NCBI RefSeq assembly: GCF_024832785.1
Contig: NZ_CP116615.1
Coordinates: 682,001 to 746,000, forward strand
Source: Fontisphaera persica
GTDB taxonomy: Bacteria; Verrucomicrobiota; Verrucomicrobiia; Limisphaerales; Fontisphaeraceae
Direction: 5' to 3'
DNA length: 64,000 nucleotides
This document shows positions 35,670 through 45,900 of this stretch, piece after piece (within the stretch, counting starts at the first letter, position 1; each line of letters starts with the position of its first letter). The position numbers were made by a program, and so were the translations under genes. Below the pieces are notes generated by a model that was given only the letters and a program-made list of their open reading frames with translations, was not told where the DNA came from and did not search any database.

Positions 35670-36866
35670 TTACGACTGGCTCAACCGTTTGACAGGCGCC
35701 TCGAAAAGCATCTCATGCGCTTCCCGCAGGATGCCCGGGATGCGGTCCGCAAACGGGCTGCGGGCCAGGGCCGCCCGCCAGTCGAACTCGTCCATGCGGG
35801 CGGCATTTTCACCAGGGAACCAATGGTCGGCCTGTCCCAGCAGGTTGTAGCGCATTTTGGCCCAGTCCACCAAATCCAGGGACTTGGCATAAGTCCACAG
35901 CCGGAGGATTTCCAAAACATTGATTTGGCCGGGGGCCGCCACGTATTCCGGCAGGCCTTCATGCCAGCGCTGGCACCAATCCTCGCCCAGCACACGGCGC
36001 ATTTCCGCCCGCAATTTTTCTTCAATGGGCCGCACCACTTCCGATGCCTGGTCATACCAGGCGAGGGCTTGGACGTGTTCATCAAAATCCTGCGGGCGCG
36101 CCACCCCACAGCTCAAGGTGTGCACCTCCGGGCGCGCCAGACAGAACAAGTCGTTGAACTGCATGGGGGTCAACGGCTGGCAGAGCTGTCGCATTTTGGC
36201 GCTGGGCGTGTATAACTTGCCCCCTTTGTCATTGGGGCTGATGATGAAAACGCCCATGTCCAGCTTGCGGGCGGCTACGATGCCGGGCCAGGTCAATTCA
36301 TTGACGAAATACCAATGCAGGTTGACGTAATCAAAACCCCCGCTTTGGACCGCTTCAAGAATGATGTCCGGTGTGGCATGGGTGGAAAACCCGACAAAGC
36401 GGCAGCGCCCCTGCTGCTGCAGGCGGCGGGCGGCGTCCAGGCAGCCGCCGGGTTTGAGGCTCCATTCCAGAAATTGCCGGTTGTTGATGCCGTGCAGCGC
36501 CAGCAGGTCCACGTAATCCAGCCGCAGATAATTCAGGGAACGGTCAAACGTGCGCAGAAATTCCTCGGCCGTGGCGGCGGGCGGCACCTTCGTTTGCACG
36601 ATAATTTTTTCGCGGGGCAGGGAGGGGAGGATGCGGCCCAGTTGCATTTCTGAAGTGCCATAGCCGCGGGCGGTCTCGATGTGGTTGATGCCCAGCTCCA
36701 GTGCGCGGTGGATGCACGCTTCCAAGTTGGCCTGGTTGTCAGCGGGAATTTCCTCCGGGGCCACATCCTGCCATTTGTGCTGGTAGCGCATGCCACCGCA
36801 GGAAATCACGGGCATCTGCAATTCTGTTTTGCCAAATCGGCGATATCGCATTCGAGGCAAAGCCAT
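35670..36866 (-). CDS. Aldo/keto reductase family protein with Asp-to-Glu change
   Basis: The barrel begins with [20 protein letters not shown]. The active-site region reads [14 protein letters not shown], where the usual catalytic Asp of the 'DTA' motif is Glu. The other tetrad members are present: Tyr in GYG, Lys in VQTKVPP, and His in LLALHGINN. The cofactor-binding end ([15 protein letters not shown]) is recognisable. The 398-residue length includes a C-terminal helical extension with [12 protein letters not shown] and a hydrophobic-rich helical end; the four-cysteine ferredoxin motif seen in some long aldo/keto reductases is not present. The Glu form may be a family feature or change the chemistry. 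It lies 31 bp before the M20 gene and 58 bp after der. Confidence 0.85.
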   Translation of the reverse strand: MALPRMRYRRFGKTELQMPVISCGGMRYQHKWQDVAPEEIPADNQANLEACIHRALELGINHIETARGYGTSEMQLGRILPSLPREKIIVQTKVPPAATAEEFLRTFDRSLNYLRLDYVDLLALHGINNRQFLEWSLKPGGCLDAARRLQQQGRCRFVGFSTHATPDIILEAVQSGGFDYVNLHWYFVNELTWPGIVAARKLDMGVFIISPNDKGGKLYTPSAKMRQLCQPLTPMQFNDLFCLARPEVHTLSCGVARPQDFDEHVQALAWYDQASEVVRPIEEKLRAEMRRVLGEDWCQRWHEGLPEYVAAPGQINVLEILRLWTYAKSLDLVDWAKMRYNLLGQADHWFPGENAARMDEFDWRAALARSPFADRIPGILREAHEMLFEAPVKRLSQS

Positions 36867-36924
36867 GGGTACGTTATGCCAAAGGAGACGGCGAGCCGCA
36901 ATGCTTCTTCGCGGCGGGGACTTT

Positions 36925-38382
36925 TTAATGACGGCGCCGTGGGCGGGAGCGGGGCGATTTTTCGGTGCGTTTGGGCGGCACGCTGCGGGGGCGGGGTTTG
37001 GCGCGCAAAATCAGCGGGCAACCCTCGTAGCCGAAAGCTTTGCGCAACTCACCCGCCAGGTACTTTTTATAGGGGTCTGAAAGCAGCTCGTCCCGGTTCA
37101 CAAAAAGCACAAAGGTGGGCGGGGCCTCCTCCACCTGGGTGGCATAGAAAAACTTGAGATGATGGCCCAGATTGCTGATGGGTTGTTTCCGCTCGACTGC
37201 CGCGGCGAGGACGCGGTTGAGCACGGCGGTGGGCACCCGCTGGCGCCACTGGGCGGCCACGTAGCGAATGGCCTCCAGCAACCGCTCCAGGTGAAAACCT
37301 GATACCGCAGACGTAAAAATCACCGGCGCGTAATCCAGGAAAAACATGCGTTCCTGAACCCATGCGGCAAATTCATCCAGGCGCGAGGGGGTCTGGCCGG
37401 GCCGATGCTCACGCCGGGCTTCCTTGATGCGGTCCTGGAAAAGGTCCCATTTGTTGACCACCAGGACACACGCACGCTGATGCTCGGTAATCAGGTCGGC
37501 AATCTTCTTGTCCTGTTCGGTGATGCCCGCCTCGGCGTCCAGCACCAGCACCGCGATGTCGCAACGGGCAATGCTCGCTTCCGCGCGGTCCACACTGAAA
37601 AACTCCACCGAATCTTCCAGCCGCCGCTTTTTACGGATGCCAGCGGTGTCAATTAGAATGCAGGGTTGCCGCACTCCGTCCGTCTCAATGGCAAAGGGCA
37701 CATCCACCGCATCGCGGGTGGTGCCGGGGACGGGACTGACAATGACTCGCTCGCTGCGGGTGAGCGCGTTAATGAGGGAGGATTTGCCAACATTAGGCCG
37801 TCCGACGATGGCAATTTTTAACGGCTCCTCTTTGGGGAGAGCCGCCGCTGGCGCGGGGGGAGGCAGGACGCCCAGCGCCTCCAATTTTTGCATGGCCAAC
37901 TGCATTAGGGCGGAAATGCCCCGGCCATGGAGCGCGGAAACCGCCACCAGGTCGTCAAACCCCAGGGCGCTGAACTCAACACTGGCGGTCTCATAACCCT
38001 GATGGTCAGCCTTGTTGGCCACCACAATGACCGGCTTGCGGGCTTCCCGCAGGCGGGCGGCCACTTCCTGGTCCAGGGGCATCAATCCGGCTTGGGCGTC
38101 CACGACCAGCAACACCACATGGGCAGAATCAATGGCCAGTTGCACTTGCTGCAAGGCGGCCTGGACGATGATGTCGTCCGCTTTTTCGCCACGCAACAGA
38201 CCAATGCCACCGGTGTCCACCAAGGTGAAAGGACGTCCCTTCCATTCGGCTTCGGCGGTGACCCGGTCGCGAGTGACGCCCGGCTGGTCATGGACAATGG
38301 CGATGCGCCGCCCGGCTAGGCGGTTGAACAGGGCACTTTTGCCGACATTGGGCCGGCCTACGATGGCAATGACTGCCGACAT
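36925..38382 (-). CDS. der: Ribosome biogenesis GTPase Der (EngA)
   Basis: Tandem GTPase domains and a C-terminal KH-like domain identify Der, needed for 50S assembly. The first G domain has [20 protein letters not shown] and NKADHQG; the second has [22 protein letters not shown] and NKWDLF. The KH-like part and a basic tail rich in Arg, Lys and Pro end the protein. The frame is open upstream to 38574, inside the giant gene's end, but the family start is [12 protein letters not shown] at 38382 (an alternative ATG is 38394). Length 485 residues is normal. Confidence 0.95.
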   Translation of the reverse strand: MSAVIAIVGRPNVGKSALFNRLAGRRIAIVHDQPGVTRDRVTAEAEWKGRPFTLVDTGGIGLLRGEKADDIIVQAALQQVQLAIDSAHVVLLVVDAQAGLMPLDQEVAARLREARKPVIVVANKADHQGYETASVEFSALGFDDLVAVSALHGRGISALMQLAMQKLEALGVLPPPAPAAALPKEEPLKIAIVGRPNVGKSSLINALTRSERVIVSPVPGTTRDAVDVPFAIETDGVRQPCILIDTAGIRKKRRLEDSVEFFSVDRAEASIARCDIAVLVLDAEAGITEQDKKIADLITEHQRACVLVVNKWDLFQDRIKEARREHRPGQTPSRLDEFAAWVQERMFFLDYAPVIFTSAVSGFHLERLLEAIRYVAAQWRQRVPTAVLNRVLAAAVERKQPISNLGHHLKFFYATQVEEAPPTFVLFVNRDELLSDPYKKYLAGELRKAFGYEGCPLILRAKPRPRSVPPKRTEKSPRSRPRRRH

Positions 38383-38468
38383 CGGCTCCAGCATGACCAG
38401 ACGCCGTCCAGGCGAAAAGGAAAAACGTTCCGGGGCCAGGCCTGGCGGCCTTGCCTGGGTCTGCGGTT

Positions 38469-39905
38469 CTAATAAACCTTCACGCGATAATAACGCTGGC
38501 CACCGGCCGGAGGATACACTTGCATTTCGAGATGGTTTTCTGTGGCCGTGACCGGCGCGCCCACCGGCTGCCAATGAGGAGCCGAGAGAGAATCGGAAGC
38601 TTCCAACTGGTACCTTTTACCCGTAATTGCGGACCATCTCAAGGTCAGCGAGCCACTGTGCGCGTCCCATGTCGAGTCGTGGAATTGCGGCGGCGCGTGC
38701 ACGATGATGGTAAAGCAATTTGTGGCGGTCAGGTTGGGGGTGCCGTCATCCCGCACACGGATGCAGAGGTCATACACACCGGCTTGAGAGGGCAGGGGCT
38801 GCCAGCGGAGCTGGCCGGCAGGCGACAGGGCAAGCCCCAGCGGCGCATTCACGGGAGGCAGGAAGGTCAGCGTTTGCGGCGGCCAATCCAAGTCAAAGGC
38901 CGTTAAATCCAACGCCAGTTCCTGTCCAGCAATCAGTTCCTGGGGTGGCACATCTTCGATGATGGGACGGCGGTTGTCACCAGGCAGTGCGGCGTTTGGC
39001 GCGCCGGGGGTTGGTTCGGTGAGCCCATAAATGCCCGTTTCCCCATCAGGATATCGGCCGCTGCTTAAATTGGGCGGTTGGAGGCCAAATTCCACTGCGT
39101 CCACTCTCGTGCCGTCCGGCGCAAAAAGGCCGATGGCTTCACCATTGCGATTCAAGGCAAAGTTCACGTGCAGGTTGGTGCCCCCCACAACATTTTGTCC
39201 AGATTCATTATCCGCCCAGACCACGAGGTAACCTTGAGGTGGAATCACCCACCCGTTGGGGATGCGAAACTGGAGCGGATTATTCAAGTTGTCCGTCAGA
39301 AAATAACCGCTTAAATCCACCGAGGTATCACCCGCGTTGTACAATTCAAACCAATCCTCAAAGTTGCCATCGGCAGGGTCTGCCACGGCAGAACGATTGT
39401 CCGCCATCCATTCGTTGATGAACACCGGCACCGGCGCAAGCGCCGGGTTGTTCGTCGTCCCCGGCGTCGGATAATGAAACACCCGCCGGTACACCGGCTG
39501 GCCGTCCGGATAATTCCCATAACTCTGCCCCGCCCTCAATCCCCGGTAGTTCAGATAATCCAACACCGCCAGCCCACCCCCCATCGGCATCACCAGCGCC
39601 ACCGACCCCGTCCCCACACCCAACCGGAAATCCGCCTGCCAATTCGTTCCCCCGCCAGCCTCGCCTCCACAGCTCACCACCCGATACTCCCCAGCCCCCA
39701 ACACCGTCCCCGCCGGAAACGCCCACTGCCCCAGGTTCGTGTACTGGTTGGCCAAATACCACCCCGTCAAATCCACCCCCTGGCTCCCCCATTGTACAAC
39801 TCCACCCACCCCACCCTCCGCCCCCACCGCCACCTCGTTCAACCACACCTCCGGCAACCCCGGCAACCCCACACCCCTCCGCCCCCACCCCCGGCGACCG
39901 CGCAT
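38469..39905 (-). CDS. C-terminal part of second giant LTD/CotH protein (frame-shifted from upstream part)
   Basis: This is the continuation of the gene that starts at 46443. The first 45 or so residues are partly out of frame; sense begins at LPEVWLNEV and again at GVDLTGWYLANQ. It holds an LTD with AFPAGTVLGAGEYRVV, a second LTD with VFINEWMADNRSAVADPADG and NFEDWFELYNAG, then a cadherin-like domain (LTAFDLDWPPQTLTF, VRDDGTPNLTA) and the shared C-terminal module ending QRYYRVKVY. There is no signal peptide or ribosome site at 39905. It ends 86 bp before der. Confidence 0.75.
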   Translation of the reverse strand: MRGRRGWGRRGVGLPGLPEVWLNEVAVGAEGGVGGVVQWGSQGVDLTGWYLANQYTNLGQWAFPAGTVLGAGEYRVVSCGGEAGGGTNWQADFRLGVGTGSVALVMPMGGGLAVLDYLNYRGLRAGQSYGNYPDGQPVYRRVFHYPTPGTTNNPALAPVPVFINEWMADNRSAVADPADGNFEDWFELYNAGDTSVDLSGYFLTDNLNNPLQFRIPNGWVIPPQGYLVVWADNESGQNVVGGTNLHVNFALNRNGEAIGLFAPDGTRVDAVEFGLQPPNLSSGRYPDGETGIYGLTEPTPGAPNAALPGDNRRPIIEDVPPQELIAGQELALDLTAFDLDWPPQTLTFLPPVNAPLGLALSPAGQLRWQPLPSQAGVYDLCIRVRDDGTPNLTATNCFTIIVHAPPQFHDSTWDAHSGSLTLRWSAITGKRYQLEASDSLSAPHWQPVGAPVTATENHLEMQVYPPAGGQRYYRVKVY

Positions 39906-42900
39906 ACACCGGCGCGTGCACCACCACGTTCGAGTTCACAAACGCCGTCACATACACCTGCAAACTCGTCACCGTCGCACTCGGCAAATACCAGTAGCTC
40001 ACCGTGTACACCGTCGCCGTCTTCAATACCAGCGGCTGCGACAACGACTGCCCCACCGTCTGCGCCCGCCCCGTCGCCACCAGCCGCAAACTGTACTGCC
40101 CGCTCCGGCTCACACTCCCCTCCCGCACCGTCGGCTGCACCATCGTCCCCTTCACCCACGTCCCCTCCAGCGGCGCCTCAAAATCCCCGTTCACCACGTA
40201 GTTCGTCCCCCCGCCCACCACCGCCCCCTCCTCCACGCGCAAATCATCCAGCAATACCTCCCCCGCATTCGAAAACCGAAAATACAAGTTGGTCAAATTA
40301 AAGGTCAGCACGTTGCTCACCGTAAACGACTTGAATTGCCAGGTGGCATGGTTGGCCCAGTTGATGACACGGCGAATGTCCTGGCGCGCATCGCGCAATT
40401 GAATGGCGCTGTTTTGCTGGTCGGCGGGCCAGGGAGGATTGGCTTCGTAGCGCATTTGAGCGACGATTTCCTCCTGGTTATTGCCCATGGGGCGCAGGAG
40501 CGTCAGCGTTTCGCCATCGGTCTGCAAATTGCCGGAGTTCTGGTCAAACACGATATGGCTGGCCCCATAGGCGGCCCCGTAAGCTTCTCGGTTTTTGGCC
40601 AGTATCAGGTATTGCCCTGGCAAAATGGCGCTGCCCGGGGGGAAGGTGTATCCCAGCCCGTTGATGCGCCAGCCGCTGAGGTCGAAAGTGTGATTGGCCG
40701 TGCGATTGTGCAATTCAAGATATTGCGCTTCAGGCTCGGCGGGATGATACATGATTTCGGAAAAGACGACGCTGCCTTTGGCCGGCGGCACTGGGTTGGT
40801 GAAGACGGCCGTGATTGCTTGCGGTGTGCCAATCGTATTCCCGGCGGCATCCAACGCCGCAATCACCCAATGATTGGTGGGCTGAGCGCCCGGGACGTTC
40901 AAGGTCCAATTGGTGACAGAAGTCCAGACAGGTTTCCATGCCACACCATTGATGGTAAGGGTCGTAACTTCAATGGGGGCCTTGCCAGTCAGGGTGAAGT
41001 AATTGGTGGAGCGCACCAAATAATTGGTGGCCACTTCAAAAGGTGCTGAGACTGCGGCCAGTTGCCCAAGGAGGAATCCTCGTCTCTGAGCGTACCACTG
41101 TTTAACCGCGCCGGGGTCGGTCAGGGATTGTCCGTCACATAAAGTTATGCCATTGGCGAGGAGGGAGCGGTATTTGGCATCCATCAGCGGCTCGGCGATT
41201 TCCGGGCGCATGGGGCCGTCCACTGTTCGTTTGACGGCGCGGAAATAAGCGCGGCGGAAGGGGGGGTGATTGTACATGCGCGTGACGGTCGGGTCCTCCG
41301 AGTCGAATAGCGGGCCAGTCAACGCGGTGAATCCGCCCGGGCCGCGGGGCGAAACCAGCATCAGCCAGTCAAGGTCGAAAGGATAAATTACCCACGCCCC
41401 GCCGCCGTGCGGACGGAACATGTACATGTTTTTGCCAATGTTATGCCCCCAACTGTCAAAATTGTTGATGATGTGCTCAAAGGCAAAGACCCCCATCCAT
41501 TGCTCCACATCCACCAGCCGCTCCGTGAGTGTCGTATAAGGTTCGGGGGTGGCGGCATTCAAAGCATCCACCAGATTCATTAATGGCGAATAATCGAGGG
41601 CGGAGTCGTAGCTGCGCTTCAACCAAGTCCAGCGATAGCGTTCAATTTTCTTCTGGCCACCGGATTGATAGACCTCCAGGCGGGGCATGGGGTCGGCAAC
41701 CCGTGTGCCGCTGTCGTTGAATTCAAAGGCGCGGTCAATTTTATAAAAATCGCCCTTGGGTTGTTCGGGCGACCATTGTTCGAGGTACTCCCCGGCGGGC
41801 TGGAGCACAGCCTCGAAGACTCCACCCCGCTGCATGTCGGAAACGCCATGCACATAAAGCCGGATGAAATGGCGATGACTGAAGGGCAAATCCATGCCCT
41901 CGGCCATGGCATAAGCCATTTGCTCCTGAATGGCCGTGGTCTCGCCCCCGTGACCACCGGGCCAGTCCAGGACCAAATCCCGCGAACCGAACAATCGGTC
42001 ATCCGCGGGGAAGGCGAGGCTGTAACCGCAGCGGTTGCCGGAGGGGGTGTTAAAACCGGGGGCAATGTAAGGGCTGCCGGCAAATTGAGCCTCGGCCTCA
42101 TAGATGACCCGTTCGTTGTTCAGCACGAAAGTCACGGGATTGGGGGAATTATCGAGCTTGTGGCGGGCTGACCAGTTGGTAAAAGTGGCTTGCGTCATCC
42201 AAATCCGATAAATGGGGAAGGTGCCCGGCGGGGTAGGCTCGCCAAAACGCACCACACATTCGCGCCCGGGGGCGTTGGCGGGAAAGCGGCTGGTGGCCGG
42301 AGTGGCATGGGCATCGGTGGCCGTCAGGTAAAACGCCACCACCGCGCCATTGGCTTGCCCGGGAATTAGCGCTGAGAACAATCCATCGCCGGCGGTTTCA
42401 TCGCCCGACTGTCCGTTGTCGCGCAGGGTTAAAGTAGTGTAGTTGGTGGCCGGGTCCACCCGATAATGAAGCTGAAAAACGGCCACACCGTCCGGGTCAT
42501 GCACACGGGCTGTGACGCGCACCGCCTGTTGCGCGGCTGGGACAATGGGATAGTGCGTGACCGAATGAATCGCAGGCGGGGCATTGGGCGTGTAACGGCT
42601 GTTGGGCAGCCCTGGCGTGCCTAAATTGGCCGGCAATTCCAGCCGTGCGGCGGCTTCCAGCCAGTTGCCGCGCAGGCGCAGGAGCATTTCGGGATGCCCG
42701 CGCAACCAGCGCACTTTGGCCTGCAAGGTGGCGGCGGCGCCGGTGGCCAGCGCTGAAGAAAGGCTGGCGCGCAAGCGATTGATTTGATTATCGCCACGGT
42801 CCACGGCGCGAATCAGGAAACCGCCGCTGTTGTTGACGCCCAACGCGGGAGCCCAATAGGACAGGGAAAGCGCGCCTTCGGCCACCCATCCGGAGGCGCT

Positions 42901-45900
42901 GCTGTTAAACTGGCCATTGGGCAAAACGTTCTGGCCGGAGGCATTCAACACCACGACATCATCCACCACATATTCGCCGGCGCCCAAGGGCAAGATTTGC
43001 AAAGAATCCGGCGTTACGTTGCCCAAATCAAGAATGCCGGTGCGGGAAATGGTCGTCCACGGGGCTTTCGCCGATTCGTCACTATCAGCCCAATTGGAGG
43101 CCAGGCGGTTATCGCTGCGCGGGTCCATCAGTTCCAGACTGCTGCCTCCCCGGTCGCTCCAGCGGCCCCAGCGCCCACCATTATGGTAGGTCACTTCGTC
43201 CACCACCACGTATGCCTGCGGCGTGGAGCGTGGGTCGGTGATAATTTGCGCAGAGGTTGGCGGTGCCAGCCGGGGGCCGGCAACCTGGTTGGTCAGCAGA
43301 CTGCCCTCAAACATGGCCAGCGCCAGCCGCTCGCCCGCGGCAGCCAGGGAGCCCTGGAAATTACCAAAAGTGTTGGAGGCGTTGAGCTGCGGGTACTTCG
43401 CCAGCAAGTTTGTGACGTTTTTAGCAATCACCACGTAACCGTTGGGAGGCAGGTGGGTCTGAGGGGGGAATTGGAATTCAATACCGTCCACGAAAGCCCA
43501 GCCGCCAATATTCAGCGTGTTGGTGCCTTTATTGTAGAGTTCGATATATTGGTCATCGTCATCGCCACTGATGGGAGCGTACATGATTTCATTGATGACC
43601 ACATCGCGGATAAGGATGGGCGCATTGGCGCGGCCAGGGGTTTGCGCGGTCAGTTCCTGCCATTCCGGCGCGCCATCAGGATAACGCCCATAGGCCGTTT
43701 CAGTGGCCTGGGGCGGGTACCGCACGGCATCCAACACCCGCCCATCCGGATGCCGCAAGAACAGCGTGCCACCGCCGCCACTTAGACCGAAGCCCAATTC
43801 AAATTGGGAAAAATGAAGCCAGCCCCGCCCGGGAATGATGGTGTCCGGGGGCAGGGTAAAACGGTTGGTGCCGGTGGCATCCGCAATCGTGCAGCCCGCC
43901 AGGTTGAGCGGTGTGCTGGAGCGGTTGAATAATTCTACATAGTCCCGGCCAATCACCCCGGCGGAATGCGCCATGAACTCGTTGAGGACCACCGCCCGCA
44001 ACGGTTCCGGCGTGACCGGGTCCCAGCTCCCCGGAGACCCTCCGAGCTGGTCACTGGCGGCCCAAGCCAAGGGCGAGTTTTCGCCATACGATGGGCGGGC
44101 CAACACCAGAGAATGCCCCGCGCCATCCGCCGCGACCGGCCAGGGCGGTTCGTCATCATAAGTCACCTCCAGCATGACCGCGCCGGTTCGATGCCGCAAA
44201 CGAAGGGTGCCATTGTTGTTGGGCAGGTTGTTGGTGAAAGGCCCAAGGACTTGCGTCAAGCCATAAGCCTGTTGTATGGCCTGCGGCGAGCGAGCCACCA
44301 CCAGAAAACCGCCGCCCGGTATCACCGTGCCAGCAGGGAAGGTGTAATCAATATCGCCGCTCAGCCTCCAGCCGCTCAAATCCTCCGGCTCGCCCCGGGT
44401 ATTGGCAATTTCCACAAACTCCAGCGAATTGGTGATGGTGGGATGAGGAGCGGGGCGGTACATGATTTCCGAGATGACCAGCCCCGTGCGGCGGCTGGAG
44501 GGTCCCATGCTTTCGCGCTCGGGCGACAGCGGCACCGTGAGATAAGAGGTTACGTCGGAAAAGTCCTGGAAATCCGCTGCCGCCCATTGTTGCGCCGCAT
44601 GGCTGGACACGGCCAACCCTACCCACAGGATGGAAGGCAAGTCCAAAGTGGCGCTGCCCAGAAGCATCCACCGTTCGCCATCCACGCTTACGTAACCAGA
44701 GAGGCGGTTTTCCTCTCTTTGCAGCCGCAGCCAGGTGGAGGGATAATTCACGGGAAATCGTCCCTGGGTTTGGGCTTGACCATCTTGTTGGGTGATAAAG
44801 AAACAACCCGCGACAGACCGCGTGGCAAAGACCGCCGCGTAGTTTTGGGAGGTTTCCTCGGAAACGCGTGCCATCAATCCCGCCCGCGCCCACAAATCAT
44901 TGGCTTCCAGGCGGCTGATGCGCACGCGCACGTCAAAGTCGCCGCTGCGCTGGGTGCCGGCAAAATGCCCGCCTTCCTGGGTAATTTGGTTGCCGGCATG
45001 GCCGCCTGTCAGGCGATACCCGCCTGGAATCCATTCCACATACCCGGGGGGTGAGGAACCCTCCACGTCCATCGGCGCCAGCCCCACTGCCACAAAATTG
45101 GTCACCATTGGATGCGGCAGTGCATTGTTGGCTGCGGCGCGGTCCCGCAAATTGTTCATGGTGAGGATGTAGCCCATGCCCTCCGTCATGGTATCGGTGT
45201 GCAACAGCACTTGGGCGCCGTCTTCGGATAATTCCGCGCTTTGAATGGCCACCGTTTCGGCCTGAGTGGTCACCAGTGAATAATTGAAAAGGTAGGTGGC
45301 GCTGGCCTCGCTCAAGGGTTCAGAAAAAACCAGCCGCACCCCGTTTAATCCATGCGGGTACACCCGGAGCAGAGCAGGGGGGGTGGTGTCGGGAATCACC
45401 TGCACGGTGGCCACGCGGCTGGTGACGCTGTAGGACACGTTGCTGGCCACGTTGGCCACCACCACATAATACTCCGCTCCGTTGTCCGCCAGGGGCACAC
45501 TAGGCAGGGTGAGGGTGGGTTGAGTGGCATTGGGAATAAGTTGCCCATTTTTATACCAACGATAAGTCAGCGGCGGGAAGCCGGAGGCCTGAACTTGCAA
45601 GGTGGCGGACTGCAATTCGTTGACCACCACATCCTGCGGCTGATGGGTGATGCTGACGGGTAATTGAATCGCAGGGAACGCATCCGGGTTCACCAAAATC
45701 GAAGGCAGCCCGGCGGCTTTAATCAGGATGTAATCCACCTCAAACTCGGCCAGTCCGCCGGAGCTGCTGGCGGTGATGCCGGCATAACCACTGCGGGCGG
45801 CGCGGGCCGGAATGTAATCCCAGGTTAATTGCCAGTTGGCCGGCTCCGGTTCTGAGCCATCGGCGCGCCAGAAGCGCGCAAAAACATCCGTCGTCCCCCC

